Shown: positions 1 to 8,834, counted from the stretch's first letter. The stretch is 64,000 nt of DNA from Glaciecola sp. HTCC2999 (GCF_000155775.1 NZ_DS989811.1:378914-442913); one strand, 5' to 3'. Program-made: numbers and translations. Notes: generated by a model not told the origin, from the sequence alone.

Positions 1-1230
1 ATCGGCAATGAGACCGGCAGATAGACCGAATTTGGTATTATTGGCCTCAATAATTGCAGTATCAAAATCATCATAACGGATGACTTTCAACAATGGCCCA
101 AAATGCTCTTCATCGGGTAACTCAGATAATATCGGAGTGACATCGATTATCCCTGGTGTGACTAAACCGGTGTCTTCATTAATATGTGTCAAAGGTAATA
201 GCGCGTTTGCGCCTAAGTTTTCAAGCTCAGATTGAGCACTCACCATCATCTGTGCCGCTCGCGTTGAAATCATCGCTCCCATAAAAGGTTGCTCTACAGC
301 ATCATAGACACCCACATCAATCGCTTTGGTTACTTCGATGAGCCTCGCTAAGATGACATCACCTTGTGCCGTGTTAGGGATGAATAACCGGCGTGCACAG
401 GTACAACGTTGACCAGAAGTGATAAATGCAGACTGCACAATATCATGAACCGCAGCGTCCACGTCATTGACTGGACCGATAAGTAATGGATTATTTCCTC
501 CCATTTCTAAGGCCAGAATTTTACCTGGGTGACCGGCGAACTGCTCATGTAGTAGCTTGCCTGTAGTCGATGATCCGGTGAAAAATAAACCATCGATTTG
601 GTTATGCCCTGCTAACGCTTTGCCTGTAGTTACATCACCTTGAACAAGGTTAAGTACACCTTTTGGTAAACCTGCAGCTTCCCATAATTCCACCATTTTT
701 TCTGCGACTAATGGGGTTAAATCTGATGGCTTAAATACCACAGTATTGCCAGCTATTAACGCCGGAACAATGTGCCCATTAGGGAGATGCCCAGGAAAAT
801 TATAAGGACCAAATACAGCGACAACACCATGTGGTTTATGACGAATAAATGCTTTACCTTGTGGCATGGGATTTTCTGTTATACCGGTGCGAGTATGATA
901 AGACTTTATGGATAAATTAATTTTACCTACCATCGCCGCTGCTTCTGTGGCGGTTTCCCATAATGGTTTACCGGTTTCTATTGCGATGGTATGTGCTAAC
1001 AAATCTTGATTCGCTTTGAGCTGCTCAGCGTAAGCTAAGACATGTTCAATTCGCGTATCCACATCTAGCGATCCCCACTGTGAAAAAGCACTGCGTGCGG
1101 CATGGATTGCGTGGTTGATTTGTGCGGGGCTAGCCGCTTTACCTGACCAAATTACGGTGTTTTTAGCGGGATCAATTGATTCAATTACAGCGCCTTCACC
1201 GGCTAACCATTTACCATTGATGTAATGCAT
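1..1230 (-). CDS. astD: N-succinylglutamate 5-semialdehyde dehydrogenase, partial
   Basis: Fourth step of arginine succinyltransferase (AST) catabolism: NAD-dependent oxidation of N-succinylglutamate semialdehyde to N-succinylglutamate in the cytoplasm. The gene enters from the left edge; 410 codons are present and about 75-80 C-terminal residues of the usual ~490 are missing. Aldehyde dehydrogenase landmarks are visible: the [14 protein letters not shown] stretch and FKPS of the cofactor fold, the LEMGGNNP Glu motif, and the active-site GQRCTCARR with catalytic Cys276. I start at the ATG at 1230 because AGGA sits 9 bases upstream; an in-frame ATG at 1248 would add six residues. Last gene of astC-astA-astD, 42 bases after astA. 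The family assignment is secure; AstD rather than another aldehyde dehydrogenase follows from motifs and operon context. Confidence 0.95.
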   Translation of the reverse strand, partial: MHYINGKWLAGEGAVIESIDPAKNTVIWSGKAASPAQINHAIHAARSAFSQWGSLDVDTRIEHVLAYAEQLKANQDLLAHTIAIETGKPLWETATEAAAMVGKINLSIKSYHTRTGITENPMPQGKAFIRHKPHGVVAVFGPYNFPGHLPNGHIVPALIAGNTVVFKPSDLTPLVAEKMVELWEAAGLPKGVLNLVQGDVTTGKALAGHNQIDGLFFTGSSTTGKLLHEQFAGHPGKILALEMGGNNPLLIGPVNDVDAAVHDIVQSAFITSGQRCTCARRLFIPNTAQGDVILARLIEVTKAIDVGVYDAVEQPFMGAMISTRAAQMMVSAQSELENLGANALLPLTHINEDTGLVTPGIIDVTPILSELPDEEHFGPLLKVIRYDDFDTAIIEANNTKFGLSAGLIAD

Positions 1231-1272
1231 ATTCTGTTGTCCTGTCATATATTTTGTTGCCAGTCAGCTGGC

Positions 1273-2289
1273 TTATTTTAAGGGGGCAATACGTATGTAT
1301 TCGCCATTATTGACTTTCAATGCAGCTGCAGTTTCTCGCGATATAAGGATGTGGTCATCGGTCACTTCAACGGGTTGCAATACTCCGCGAAAATCAGCCA
1401 CTTGGGTGTTAATGATGATATGTAAAGGCGCTTGTGGATTAATCGTTGCTACAAGTACTGGTTTCCTAATTGAGTCACGAACTGTTTTTAGTGAGTCTAC
1501 GTCGGCTTCAATTGTAGGACCCGCGTCAAAAATATCCACATACCCTCGACATTTAAAGCCTTCATTTTTAAGTAATGCTAATGCTGGTTTTGTTTTTTCA
1601 TGCACTTGACCAATTGCTGCCTGAGCTGCAGAAGATAAAAGATTGACATAAATTGGATATTTAGGCATTAATTCTGCGATAAAGACTTTATTACCAATTC
1701 CAGTAAGGTAATCAGCCGTAGGGAAGTCCATTGAGAAAAAATGAGTTTCCAGCCATTCCCAAAACGGTGAGCGTCCATTTTGATCACTCACACCGCGCAT
1801 CTCGGCAATGACTTGCTCGGTAAAACGGGTCTGATGTTCTGCCATAAACAAGAATCGGACTTTAGACAAAAACCGGCCCATATTAGGTAGTCGAGCTTGT
1901 TCACGTAAAAATAACGTGCATATTTCACTCACTCCCGAGTAGTCATTACAGACAGTGAGGATCTCAACCGTATTATGAATATTCAGCTCACGAGAAGCAT
2001 GTACGACTTTACCTAAATGATAATGATAAAACGCATCTTCAACGCCTACGCTCGATTCGATACCACAGGTGCCAACGACAGTCTGGCTCGCGGTTTCTTC
2101 CATGACAAATAGATAGCTTTCATTGGACGGCGTACTGACCTCTTTGTTAAAAGAGTATTCGGAACGGGCAATTTTCTTCGCTAATAAATTATCGTTAACC
2201 GGCAATGATGTGAAACCAATACCGGATTCTTCTGCAATAGCATAAAGCGCAGCAAAGTCCTTTTGCTGGATAGGTCTAATGATATTCAT
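1273..2289 (-). CDS. astA: Arginine N-succinyltransferase
   Basis: First enzyme of the AST pathway: transfers succinyl from succinyl-CoA to arginine, giving N2-succinylarginine. The 338-residue product has the family's usual length and N-terminal IRPIQQKDFAALYAIAEESG signature, and it keeps the FSMDFPTADYLTG and PIYVNLL segments typical of AstA. It is cytoplasmic, with no signal peptide or membrane segment. It lies five bases after astC and is followed by astD on the same strand, so the three are probably one transcript. astB and astE are not in the window and may lie beyond the left edge or elsewhere. Identity is considered firm. Confidence 0.96.
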   Translation of the reverse strand: MNIIRPIQQKDFAALYAIAEESGIGFTSLPVNDNLLAKKIARSEYSFNKEVSTPSNESYLFVMEETASQTVVGTCGIESSVGVEDAFYHYHLGKVVHASRELNIHNTVEILTVCNDYSGVSEICTLFLREQARLPNMGRFLSKVRFLFMAEHQTRFTEQVIAEMRGVSDQNGRSPFWEWLETHFFSMDFPTADYLTGIGNKVFIAELMPKYPIYVNLLSSAAQAAIGQVHEKTKPALALLKNEGFKCRGYVDIFDAGPTIEADVDSLKTVRDSIRKPVLVATINPQAPLHIIINTQVADFRGVLQPVEVTDDHILISRETAAALKVNNGEYIRIAPLK

Positions 2290-2294
2290 AGAAA

Positions 2295-3524
2295 TTACGC
2301 AGTTTCTGCGGCAAGTGCGTCTTGCGCTAAGACATGGGCAATGCCTTCTTCAAACCGGCGTAGACCTTCAATGATATCTTCATCCGGGATTACTAATGAC
2401 GGGGCAAAACGCACTACGTTGATGCCTGCAATTAAGCACATGGTCCCTTTTTCAGTTGCCGCGACCATAAAATCACGGGCACGACCTTGGTATTTTTCGT
2501 TCATTGCACACCCTAATAGCATTCCCTTACCACGCACTTCAGAAAACACCTGGTACTTATCATTGATACGGGTTAAATGTTCACGAAATAGGGCCTCTTT
2601 GGCTTTCACACCCGCTAAAATTGTAGGGTCATTGATAATATCAAGCGCTTTTTCTGCGATAGCACAGGCTAGTGGGTTACCCCCATAAGTAGAGCCGTGA
2701 GTACCGACTTTAAGATGCGAACCAATGGCCTTGGTGGTTAACATTGCCCCAATAGGAATGCCACCACCTAATGATTTGGCTGAAGTTAAAATGTCTGGTA
2801 CTACATCTAAGCCCATATAGGCAAATAAATCGCCGGTTCTACCTACACCTGATTGTACTTCATCAAAAATTAATAATGCATTATGCTTATCACAGAGTGC
2901 GCGGACGCCTTTCACAAATTCAGGATCTGGCACGATAATACCGCCTTCGCCTTGCAAAGGTTCCATCATAATGGCACATGTTTTGTCTGATATGATGGCT
3001 TCTAATGCGGCTAAATCATTATAAGCTGTATGAGTAATCGCTCCGGGTTTAGGTCCGAAACCGTCTGAATAAGCAGCTTGGCCGCCCACAGTTACAGTGA
3101 AGAAGGTACGGCCATGAAAGCCTTGGTTAAACGCAATGATTTGGTCTTTTTCCGGTCCGTAATGATCGAGTGCCCAACGGCGTGCTAGCTTTAGAGCTGC
3201 TTCGTTCACTTCTGCGCCTGAATTGGCAAAATAGACCATGTCAGCAAACGTGGCATCAGTTAGTTTTTTCGCTAATCGTAATGCTGGTTCATTGGTGTAT
3301 ACGTTTGACAGGTGCCAGAGTTTCTCGCCTTGTTCTTTTAGTACATTCACCAGCTCTGGATGGCAATGACCTAAAACATTGACCGCAATACCACCAGCAA
3401 AATCGATGTATTCTTTATCGTCCTGGTCCCATATTTTTGAACCTACACCGCGAACGGGTATCATCGCCGCTGGATTATAGTTTGGAACCATGACATCGTT
3501 AAATAATTCGCGAGTTACTTGCAT
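2295..3524 (-). CDS. astC: Acetylornithine/succinylornithine aminotransferase
   Basis: Class III PLP aminotransferase acting on N-succinylornithine (catabolism) and probably N-acetylornithine (biosynthesis). Visible landmarks in 409 residues: the [15 protein letters not shown] phosphate-binding segment, GFHGRT, the IFDEVQSG cofactor motif with Asp221, and the PLP lysine Lys250 in [11 protein letters not shown]. It heads the astC-astA-astD operon. Since the argCBFGHA operon in this window contains no argD, this gene could serve both pathways, as is usual in related bacteria, and argD would then be an equally valid name. The AGGG ribosome-binding site (3531-3534, 6 bases from the ATG) is part of a short inverted repeat in the leader. 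Confidence 0.93.
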   Translation of the reverse strand: MQVTRELFNDVMVPNYNPAAMIPVRGVGSKIWDQDDKEYIDFAGGIAVNVLGHCHPELVNVLKEQGEKLWHLSNVYTNEPALRLAKKLTDATFADMVYFANSGAEVNEAALKLARRWALDHYGPEKDQIIAFNQGFHGRTFFTVTVGGQAAYSDGFGPKPGAITHTAYNDLAALEAIISDKTCAIMMEPLQGEGGIIVPDPEFVKGVRALCDKHNALLIFDEVQSGVGRTGDLFAYMGLDVVPDILTSAKSLGGGIPIGAMLTTKAIGSHLKVGTHGSTYGGNPLACAIAEKALDIINDPTILAGVKAKEALFREHLTRINDKYQVFSEVRGKGMLLGCAMNEKYQGRARDFMVAATEKGTMCLIAGINVVRFAPSLVIPDEDIIEGLRRFEEGIAHVLAQDALAAETA

Positions 3525-3600
3525 TTTAGACCCTATACATCGGTTATTAATTGTCTATAGGATAGGGGGTTTTAACAGCGAAGTAAATGGATTTAGGCTA
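3525..3600 (-). promoter_or_regulatory. astC leader with ribosome-binding site in an inverted repeat
   Basis: On the minus strand the astC Shine-Dalgarno lies inside TATAGGG (3531-3537). Two overlapping upstream complements exist: CCTATA (3556-3561) and CCCTAT (3562-3567). Either could pair with the TATAGG/ATAGGG arm and mask the site. The stem is only six base pairs, so function is speculative. I looked for ARG boxes in the 241-base gap to pabA and found no convincing pair. Confidence 0.3.
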
Positions 3601-3765
3601 TGTATAACAAGGGTTTGAAAGGTTTTGCATATTATTCGCATAAGTATGTAAAGCTGCAATTCAATCGACTAAGACATAGGCAAGATGAGGGCTTGTATCA
3701 GTAGAATAATTTGTATCACATGAAAAACGACTATTTATGTGAAAAATATTTGCAAAGATTCAGTA

Positions 3766-4383
3766 TTAAATTGTTGTTACGCGGAGAAAATTACGCAATA
3801 TGTCATGCCCAAACTCAGTCAATAATGATTCTGGATGAAATTGAACACCATAAATATGTTGATTTTCATCTTCAATCGCCATGATTTCAATCTGATTAGA
3901 TTGAAGAAATGTAACATTAGATGAAACTGTCATTTGTTGATCACACCATGCCGTCACCTTAAAATTGTCACTTAACGTTTCAGGTTCAATGATGAGTGAA
4001 TGATAACGCGTTGCCGTAAAAGGATGAGTCACACCTTTAAATAATTGGCCAGTGCAATGATTTACTTGAGCAGTTTTTCCGTGTTTTATGGTCGGTGCTG
4101 AAATGATCTTGGCCCCAAATACTTGAGCAATAGCTTGATGGCCTAAGCATACTCCTAGCATTGGAATTTTACCCGCAAACGTCGCTATGGCATCTAACGT
4201 GATCCCTGACTCGTTTGGACTACAAGGGCCAGGTGATAGAACTAAATAATCTGGAGCGAGCGCTTTGATTTCTTCAATGCTAATGGCATCGTTGCGAACG
4301 ACCTTTACCTCTTCACCTAGCTCAATAAAGTACCGAGCCAGGTTATGCGTAAATGAATCATAGTTATCAATGAGTAACAGCAT
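3766..4383 (-). CDS. pabA: Aminodeoxychorismate/anthranilate synthase glutamine amidotransferase
   Basis: Class I glutamine amidotransferase that hydrolyses glutamine and passes ammonia to a chorismate-using partner (PabB, for folate; possibly also TrpE). The 205-residue protein shows the LLIDNYDSFTHNL start, the oxyanion-loop LSPGPCSPNE typical of PabA, the nucleophile Cys79 in GVCLGHQ, and His183/Glu185 in QFHPES. It sits 29 bases downstream of trpS and 241 bases upstream of astC on the same strand; pabA next to argD/astC is a familiar gammaproteobacterial arrangement. PabA and TrpG are hard to separate by sequence, but no trp operon genes are near, which favours PabA. Confidence 0.9.
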   Translation of the reverse strand: MLLLIDNYDSFTHNLARYFIELGEEVKVVRNDAISIEEIKALAPDYLVLSPGPCSPNESGITLDAIATFAGKIPMLGVCLGHQAIAQVFGAKIISAPTIKHGKTAQVNHCTGQLFKGVTHPFTATRYHSLIIEPETLSDNFKVTAWCDQQMTVSSNVTFLQSNQIEIMAIEDENQHIYGVQFHPESLLTEFGHDILRNFLRVTTI

Positions 4384-4412
4384 AGTTTACCTAGTTCAAA
4401 GCCACTATTTGA

Positions 4413-5417
4413 TCAACGTGCAGGAATGAAACCTACCGCTTTGTATACATCAGCTAAGGTTTTTGCTGCTCGTTCTGATGCTTTTTCTGCACCGATTTTC
4501 ATGACTTCATCCAAATAAGTTTGATCTTCACGGATGGCATGAAAACGTGTTTGGATTGGCGTGAGCATATCAACAACAGCGGTGGCAACATCGCCTTTTA
4601 AGTGACCATACATCTTATCTGTGTACTGCGGGACTAATTGGTCAATGGCAGTGCCTGTCGTACATGATAGTAAAGACAATAGGTTAGATACACCGGCTTT
4701 ATTTTCAATGTCGTAGTAAATATTAGCTGCTTCGTCAGAGTCTGTAACAGCACGTTTAATTTTTTTGGAAATCTTTTTTGGATCCTCTAACAATCCTACA
4801 AAATTATTCGGATTTTCGTCTGACTTAGACATCTTTTTATTTGGGTCTTGTAAGCTCATTACTCGTGCACCCGATTTAGGAATGTGGGGATTCGGGATCG
4901 TTAAGGTGTCACCATAGGCATTATTAAAGCGTGTAGCAATGTCGCGAGTGAGCTCTAAATGTTGCTTTTGATCTTCGCCTACAGGGACCTCGTTCGCTTG
5001 ATAGAGTAAAATGTCCGCTGCTTGTAACACCGGATAACTGTAGAGTCCGACATTGATATTAGATTCGTTTTTCGCTGACTTATCTTTAAACTGTGTCATT
5101 CTGTTGAGTTCACCCATTTGCGTGTAGCAATTTAGCACCCATGCTAATTGTGCGTGCTCAGGGACATGGGATTGCATAAATATCGTGCTTTGTTTGGGAT
5201 CAATGCCACACGCTAGGTATAAAGCAAGCCCATCTAGACATGCATTTTTTAGCGCTTCAGGGTCCTGACGTACGGTGATAGCATGAAGATCCACTATCAT
5301 GTACAAGCAGTCGTGTGTTGCTTGCATTGCAACCCATTGCTTTAATGCGCCAAAATAATTTCCGATGGTCAGTTGTCCAGATGGCTGGCAACCACTTAAT
5401 ACAATTGGTTTGCTCAT
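4413..5417 (-). CDS. trpS: Tryptophanyl-tRNA synthetase
   Basis: Charges tRNA-Trp with tryptophan; class Ic aminoacyl-tRNA synthetase, cytoplasmic homodimer. The 334-residue length is normal. Motifs: [18 protein letters not shown] near the N-terminus contains the HIGH-equivalent (GNYF, residues 19-22), and KMSKS is at 195-199. The AQLAWVLNC segment and the VGEDQ tryptophan-pocket motif (146-150) are also present. It follows rpe by ten bases and precedes pabA by 29, so rpe-trpS-pabA is likely one operon. In many gammaproteobacteria gph lies between rpe and trpS; here it is absent. Confidence 0.98.
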   Translation of the reverse strand: MSKPIVLSGCQPSGQLTIGNYFGALKQWVAMQATHDCLYMIVDLHAITVRQDPEALKNACLDGLALYLACGIDPKQSTIFMQSHVPEHAQLAWVLNCYTQMGELNRMTQFKDKSAKNESNINVGLYSYPVLQAADILLYQANEVPVGEDQKQHLELTRDIATRFNNAYGDTLTIPNPHIPKSGARVMSLQDPNKKMSKSDENPNNFVGLLEDPKKISKKIKRAVTDSDEAANIYYDIENKAGVSNLLSLLSCTTGTAIDQLVPQYTDKMYGHLKGDVATAVVDMLTPIQTRFHAIREDQTYLDEVMKIGAEKASERAAKTLADVYKAVGFIPAR

Positions 5418-5427
5418 AAATATAGTC

Positions 5428-6096
5428 TTAGAGTGAAGCTAAGTTACGGCGTATTGTGCTAATGACTTCCGCATAATTAGGTTGGTTAAAGATAGCTGAG
5501 CCTGCGACAAACATGTCAGCGCCAGCAGCTGCAATGGCTGCGATGTTATCACAATTGATTCCACCGTCTACTTCGATACGGATATCACGCCCCGAGGCAT
5601 CGACCAATGCTTTGACTTTGGCAATTTTGGTCAGAGTATGCTCAATAAATTTTTGCCCACCAAATCCAGGGTTAACCGACATAAGTAAAATGTAATCAAG
5701 TTTGTGAATGGTATGCTCTAGCACTGATAAAGGTGTGGCAGGATTTAATACTAAACCGGCTTGACAACCCCCTTCAATAATGAGCTGTAAACTTCGGTCT
5801 ACATGGTCAGATGCTTCCGGATGAAAGCTGATCATACTCGCCCCTGCAGTGACGAATTGCTCAATCATACTATCGACTGGCGTTACCATTAAATGCACAT
5901 CAATCGGGGCAGTTATACCGTAATCGCGAAGCGCTTTACAAATCGGTGCACCAAAAGAAAGATTAGGTACATAATGATTATCCATGACATCAAAGTGAAC
6001 CACATCTGCACCAGCCGCTAATACAGTTTCTACTTCTTCACCTAAACGAGCAAAGTCAGCAGATAATATAGATGGGGCAATAAGAAATGATGACAT
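5428..6096 (-). CDS. rpe: Ribulose-phosphate 3-epimerase
   Basis: Interconverts ribulose 5-phosphate and xylulose 5-phosphate in the pentose phosphate pathway; metal-dependent TIM barrel. Visible landmarks: [13 protein letters not shown], metal ligands His34 and Asp36 in [12 protein letters not shown], His68 in [18 protein letters not shown] and the EVDGGIN motif. I place the start at the ATG at 6096 (222 residues), because GGAG at 6103-6106 is six bases upstream; the longer reading from a TTG at 6108 would overlap its own Shine-Dalgarno. First gene of the rpe-trpS-pabA group, with a 414-base intergenic region separating it from the divergent porin gene. Confidence 0.97.
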   Translation of the reverse strand: MSSFLIAPSILSADFARLGEEVETVLAAGADVVHFDVMDNHYVPNLSFGAPICKALRDYGITAPIDVHLMVTPVDSMIEQFVTAGASMISFHPEASDHVDRSLQLIIEGGCQAGLVLNPATPLSVLEHTIHKLDYILLMSVNPGFGGQKFIEHTLTKIAKVKALVDASGRDIRIEVDGGINCDNIAAIAAAGADMFVAGSAIFNQPNYAEVISTIRRNLASL

Positions 6097-6510
6097 AATA
6101 ATCTCCAATGAAAGTATTCATATTTTACCTTGGATCAGTGTTGCAAAAAAGCACAATCTTATTTCGTTAATGAAAAACCATTTAATTTACATGGGCTTAA
6201 CATGTTTTTTTTCGGTGCATTACAGCGTTTGTTGTGCGCTAAAAAAGTGCAAAGTGTAATTAGATATCGTTGAATATGAAGTATATGACGAAACATTATT
6301 TTATTTAAAGTCTTTACTTATCAATTACTTATGGTATTTGTTGCTATGTTGGCACAATATCTGAATAGTTAAAGTATAGTTTAGGCAATCATTATTGGAT
6401 TGACCTAATTAACAGAAAAAATAATGACGATTAAAAATTTTTTATTACTTAACTTAAAGGCTGCAAAACAATAATAAAGCGGCTAACAATTTTATCATTT
6501 GGAGAAACAC
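6097..6510 (+). promoter_or_regulatory. Intergenic region with NtrC-like sites and sigma-54-like promoter
   Basis: This gene-free stretch separates rpe from the porin gene at 6511. TGCGCT-AAAAA-AGTGCA at 6235-6251 differs from the NtrC palindrome TGCACT-N5-AGTGCA at one base. A poorer site with a good right half (GGTGCA, 6214-6219) is centred exactly 32 bases upstream, the spacing of the tandem NtrC sites at E. coli glnA. TGGCAC at 6350-6355 matches a sigma-54 -24 element, but the -12 element reads GA rather than GC ten bases after GG. If transcription starts near 6375, the better site is centred about -132. The regulatory reading is inference. The rest is AT-rich without other clear structure. 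Confidence 0.45.
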
Positions 6511-7122
6511 ATGAAACTACTTAAATTAACAGCATTATCTGCTGCACTTCTTTCTACTTCTGTCATGGCTGAGTGGTCAGCTAACGTTGGAATGGTATCT
6601 GATTATCACTTCCGTGGTATTCAACAAACTCAATCTGCGTCTGCATCAGCGGGTGTGGATTATGAAAAAGGTGGTTTTTATGCAGGTTCTTGGGCTGCCG
6701 AAGTTGAAGATGGTTTAGAAGTTGATTTTTATGCGGGTTATGGCATTGAGTTAGACAACGGTTTAGCATTAGGCCTAGGCGCCACTACTTATCAATACAC
6801 TGGTGATTTTGATTCTGCTTACAACGAATTAAACTTTTCAGCTGGTATGGGTATGTTTAGTTTAGAATATTCTGTAGGTACATGGGATGGCCCAGTAGGT
6901 GCGGAAGTGGAAGAAGACTATGATTTCATTGGTTTATCTTTTGAAAATAATGGTTTCAGCGCTACTGTCGGTTCATGGGGTAAAGATTTCTCAGGTGAAT
7001 ACGTTGAGTTAGGTTATGGCACATCTGTGGGTGAGTTCGACGTAGGTGTTGGTCTTGTTATGTCTGGTAGTGACTTAGATGACAAAGAATCTTTATACTT
7101 CTCAATCGGTAAATCGTTCTAA
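6511..7122 (+). CDS. TorF family putative porin (TIGR02001/gcw_chp type)
   Basis: Outer-membrane beta-barrel protein of the family often found near ammonium-transport genes in gammaproteobacteria; its substrate is unknown. The 203-residue product has a clear signal peptide (MKLLKLTALSAALLSTSVMA, cleavage before EWSANVG). The mature part has the family hallmark VGMVSDYHFRGIQQTQSAS followed by alternating strands rich in Gly, Tyr and Asp, and ends in an aromatic C-terminus (GKSF). The ATG at 6511 follows GGAG at 6501-6504; a TTG at 6499 lies on that ribosome-binding site and is not the start. Monocistronic by appearance: a terminator follows at 7219-7254, and the NtrC-like region upstream suggests nitrogen control. 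Confidence 0.85.
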   Translation: MKLLKLTALSAALLSTSVMAEWSANVGMVSDYHFRGIQQTQSASASAGVDYEKGGFYAGSWAAEVEDGLEVDFYAGYGIELDNGLALGLGATTYQYTGDFDSAYNELNFSAGMGMFSLEYSVGTWDGPVGAEVEEDYDFIGLSFENNGFSATVGSWGKDFSGEYVELGYGTSVGEFDVGVGLVMSGSDLDDKESLYFSIGKSF

Positions 7123-7144
7123 TTTATTAGAATGTTGTGTGTCA

Positions 7145-7211
7145 TATAATTAGGCTCGATGTCGCTTGTTGACAATGGATTAAAATTTCATGGAAGATGA
7201 GCCTAATTATA
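7145..7211 (+). repeat. 13-bp inverted repeat downstream of the porin gene
   Basis: TATAATTAGGCTC (7145-7157) is perfectly complementary to GAGCCTAATTATA (7199-7211), enclosing 41 bases that contain a small TTGT-TG-ACAA hairpin. There is no T-run after it, so it is not itself a terminator. It lies in the 3' untranslated region of the porin transcript, just before the AT-rich terminator hairpin, and may protect the RNA end or form part of a small 3'-derived RNA. Confidence 0.6.
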
Positions 7212-7218
7212 CATAGAT

Positions 7219-7258
7219 AAAAATACAAATAGACTTAGGTGTATTTGTATTTTTTTTA
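7219..7258 (+). terminator. Rho-independent terminator of the porin gene
   Basis: AAAATACAAATA pairs with TATTTGTATTTT (arms 7219-7231 and 7242-7254, loop of 10 bases), followed by a T-run. The stem is AT-rich, so efficiency may be modest. Confidence 0.6.
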
Positions 7259-7306
7259 TTTACGCCTATAATAAAGGGTGATATAGATTTCAAAGAGATA
7301 GTAGAT

Positions 7307-7687
7307 ATGGCAGTTTCAAATAAAGTTGTAGTATTTGCATTATTAGGCTTATCTTTTGTGGCAGTAAATTATGTTGTTGCTAACAAGGATGCTAGCTTTG
7401 ATCTCGCCTGCCAATCAATCGAAAATGATTCGCTGTTTAAATTAAAAGAGATGTCCTCATCCAATACTGTGTCACCTGATAGTGTTCACTTAAAATCAGT
7501 GAAATCAAAGTCACTGCAAATTTCGGATTCTTCAGAATGTATCAATGATGCTGATAATAATGTTAGTTGGATGGACTGGGTTTTCTCTTGGCAAGACTCC
7601 CCGACATTTCATTATCTAGATTTACTCGAATTGCTAACGCCTGTTGAAAGTAGAGATAGTGCTCATTCCCATAGAGTTAAACCATAA
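7307..7687 (+). CDS. Small secreted or membrane-anchored hypothetical protein
   Basis: I do not recognise a family. The 126-residue product starts with a hydrophobic segment (about residues 6-25, VVVFALLGLSFVAVNYVVA) that could be a signal peptide or single anchor. The remainder is hydrophilic and Ser/Asp-rich, with two cysteines (in LACQS and SECIND) that could form a disulfide, a tryptophan-rich patch (SWMDWVFSW) and a His-containing basic tail. It ends three bases before the DUF2970 gene, so the two are probably co-transcribed. An AG-rich stretch precedes the ATG but no strong Shine-Dalgarno. The reading frame looks genuine from its spacing and composition; the function is unknown. Confidence 0.6.
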   Translation: MAVSNKVVVFALLGLSFVAVNYVVANKDASFDLACQSIENDSLFKLKEMSSSNTVSPDSVHLKSVKSKSLQISDSSECINDADNNVSWMDWVFSWQDSPTFHYLDLLELLTPVESRDSAHSHRVKP

Positions 7688-7690
7688 CTC

Positions 7691-7900
7691 ATGAGTGATT
7701 CTGAACAGACATCTAACAAACCTTCTTTTTTTCAAATAATTAAGGCTGTCAGCGCAAGCATGTTAGGTGTTCAGTCTCAAAAGAACTATCAAGCAGATTT
7801 TACAACCAATTCGGTAGTACCCTATTTAATTGTGGGGGTTATTTTTGTGGCTGTATTTATTTTAGGCTTGGTATTGTTAGTTAATATGATCCTGGCTTAA
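7691..7900 (+). CDS. DUF2970 family small membrane protein
   Basis: The 69-residue product matches the DUF2970 pattern: a short hydrophilic head, the FFQIIKAVSASMLGVQSQKN amphipathic segment, a D-F-x-x-x-S linker, then one C-terminal transmembrane helix (about residues 45-68). The family is widespread in proteobacteria as an inner-membrane protein of unknown role. It follows the 126-residue secreted protein by three bases and converges on dam with two bases between stop codons and no visible terminator. No Shine-Dalgarno is seen, consistent with translational coupling to the upstream gene. Confidence 0.85.
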   Translation: MSDSEQTSNKPSFFQIIKAVSASMLGVQSQKNYQADFTTNSVVPYLIVGVIFVAVFILGLVLLVNMILA

Positions 7901-7902
7901 TT

Positions 7903-8745
7903 TTATTTATCCGGCATATATAGCGCGAGTACTTCTTTAACTTTACCTCGTGCGTTGCCTTTTTGACTGATGTTACGTTGCACTGCAAACTTCACTTGTT
8001 TACTGGCGTCTTTGTAAAGTGCTTTAGTGAATGGCACTAAGTGATTCGAAATCACCGTTGCAACACCCTGTAGTTGCGCATGTTGCGCGCATGCGACTAA
8101 ACGCGCTTGTTCATCATCACCAAAACCGTTTCCAGCATACGCCGTAAAATTTGCAGTCCGATTAATTGGAGAATAAGGAGGATCGCAATACACCACATCG
8201 CCAATTGAAAGCTGTGCAAAAGCGGTTGCAAAATCACCTTGAACAAATGTTGCAGTTTGCGCTCGCTGAGCGAAAAAACGCATCTCTTTTTCGGGGAAGT
8301 ATGGATGTTTATAACGGCCAAATGGTACGTTATAACCGCCTTTTTGGTTATATCGACATAAACCGTTATACCCATGACGATTTAAATAAATGAAGAGTGT
8401 TGCGCGTTCGATGGGATCGGTTGCACTATTGAATTGTGCACGTAGCGCATAATAAGCGTCAGCGTGATTATACTCACCATTAAAATACATTCGACTTTTT
8501 TCAATGATGACGTCACAGGATGTTTTTAGCAGATTGAATAGGGTAATGAGATCGTGGTTCATATCCACCAACAAATACTCATCAAAATCTAAATTCAGGA
8601 ACACGGACCCGCCACCGACGAAAGGCTCAACTAAGCGACGTTTTCCTTCAGAAGGTAAAATGGCCTGGATATGTGGGATGACTTTCTTTTTACCGCCAGC
8701 CCATTTTAAGAAAGAACGGTGAAGATTATTATGTTTATTAGTCAT
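7903..8745 (-). CDS. dam: DNA adenine methylase (GATC)
   Basis: Methylates adenine N6 in GATC, serving mismatch-repair strand marking, replication timing and gene regulation. The 280-residue protein is class alpha: FLKWAGGKKKVIPHI (motif X, residues 12-26), PFVGGGSVFL (motif I, SAM binding, 41-50), and catalytic DPPY at 188-191 (motif IV). Length is normal for Dam. It lies 196 bases downstream of aroB on the same strand. In most relatives damX sits between aroB and dam; no damX reading frame is present here. It may be co-transcribed with aroK-aroB, although a hairpin at 8799-8834 separates them. Confidence 0.97.
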   Translation of the reverse strand: MTNKHNNLHRSFLKWAGGKKKVIPHIQAILPSEGKRRLVEPFVGGGSVFLNLDFDEYLLVDMNHDLITLFNLLKTSCDVIIEKSRMYFNGEYNHADAYYALRAQFNSATDPIERATLFIYLNRHGYNGLCRYNQKGGYNVPFGRYKHPYFPEKEMRFFAQRAQTATFVQGDFATAFAQLSIGDVVYCDPPYSPINRTANFTAYAGNGFGDDEQARLVACAQHAQLQGVATVISNHLVPFTKALYKDASKQVKFAVQRNISQKGNARGKVKEVLALYMPDK

Positions 8746-8798
8746 CCGTTAAGAAAGTTTCATATTAATGGCACTGATACCAATTAAAAATGGACATA

Positions 8799-8834
8799 GC
8801 GCGTAAACCTAAGGTGAGTAAGAGTTTACCGCGC
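8799..8834. repeat. Imperfect hairpin between aroB and dam
   Basis: GCGCGTAAAC (8799-8808) pairs with GTTTACCGCGC (8824-8834) with one bulged base and a 15-base loop. On the minus strand a T-run follows about nine bases later, so it could attenuate aroB-to-dam transcription. The neighbouring GATACCAATTAAAAATGG (8776-8793) resembles dispersed intergenic repeats of marine Alteromonadales. This is a recollection, not a database result. Confidence 0.4.

Noticed and set aside
2263-2688. A 141-codon plus-strand frame within astC
   Set aside because: Antisense to the conserved 3' half of astC, with no recognisable domain and overlapping the start of astA.
3601-3663. Possible ARG boxes upstream of astC (TGCATATTATTCGCA and AAAGCTGCAATTCA)
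   Set aside because: Each has only one good half and the pair does not have the 21-base spacing; not enough to call an ArgR site.
6331-6345. A second sigma-54-like sequence TGGTATTTGTTGCT
   Set aside because: GG and GC are separated by eight rather than ten bases.
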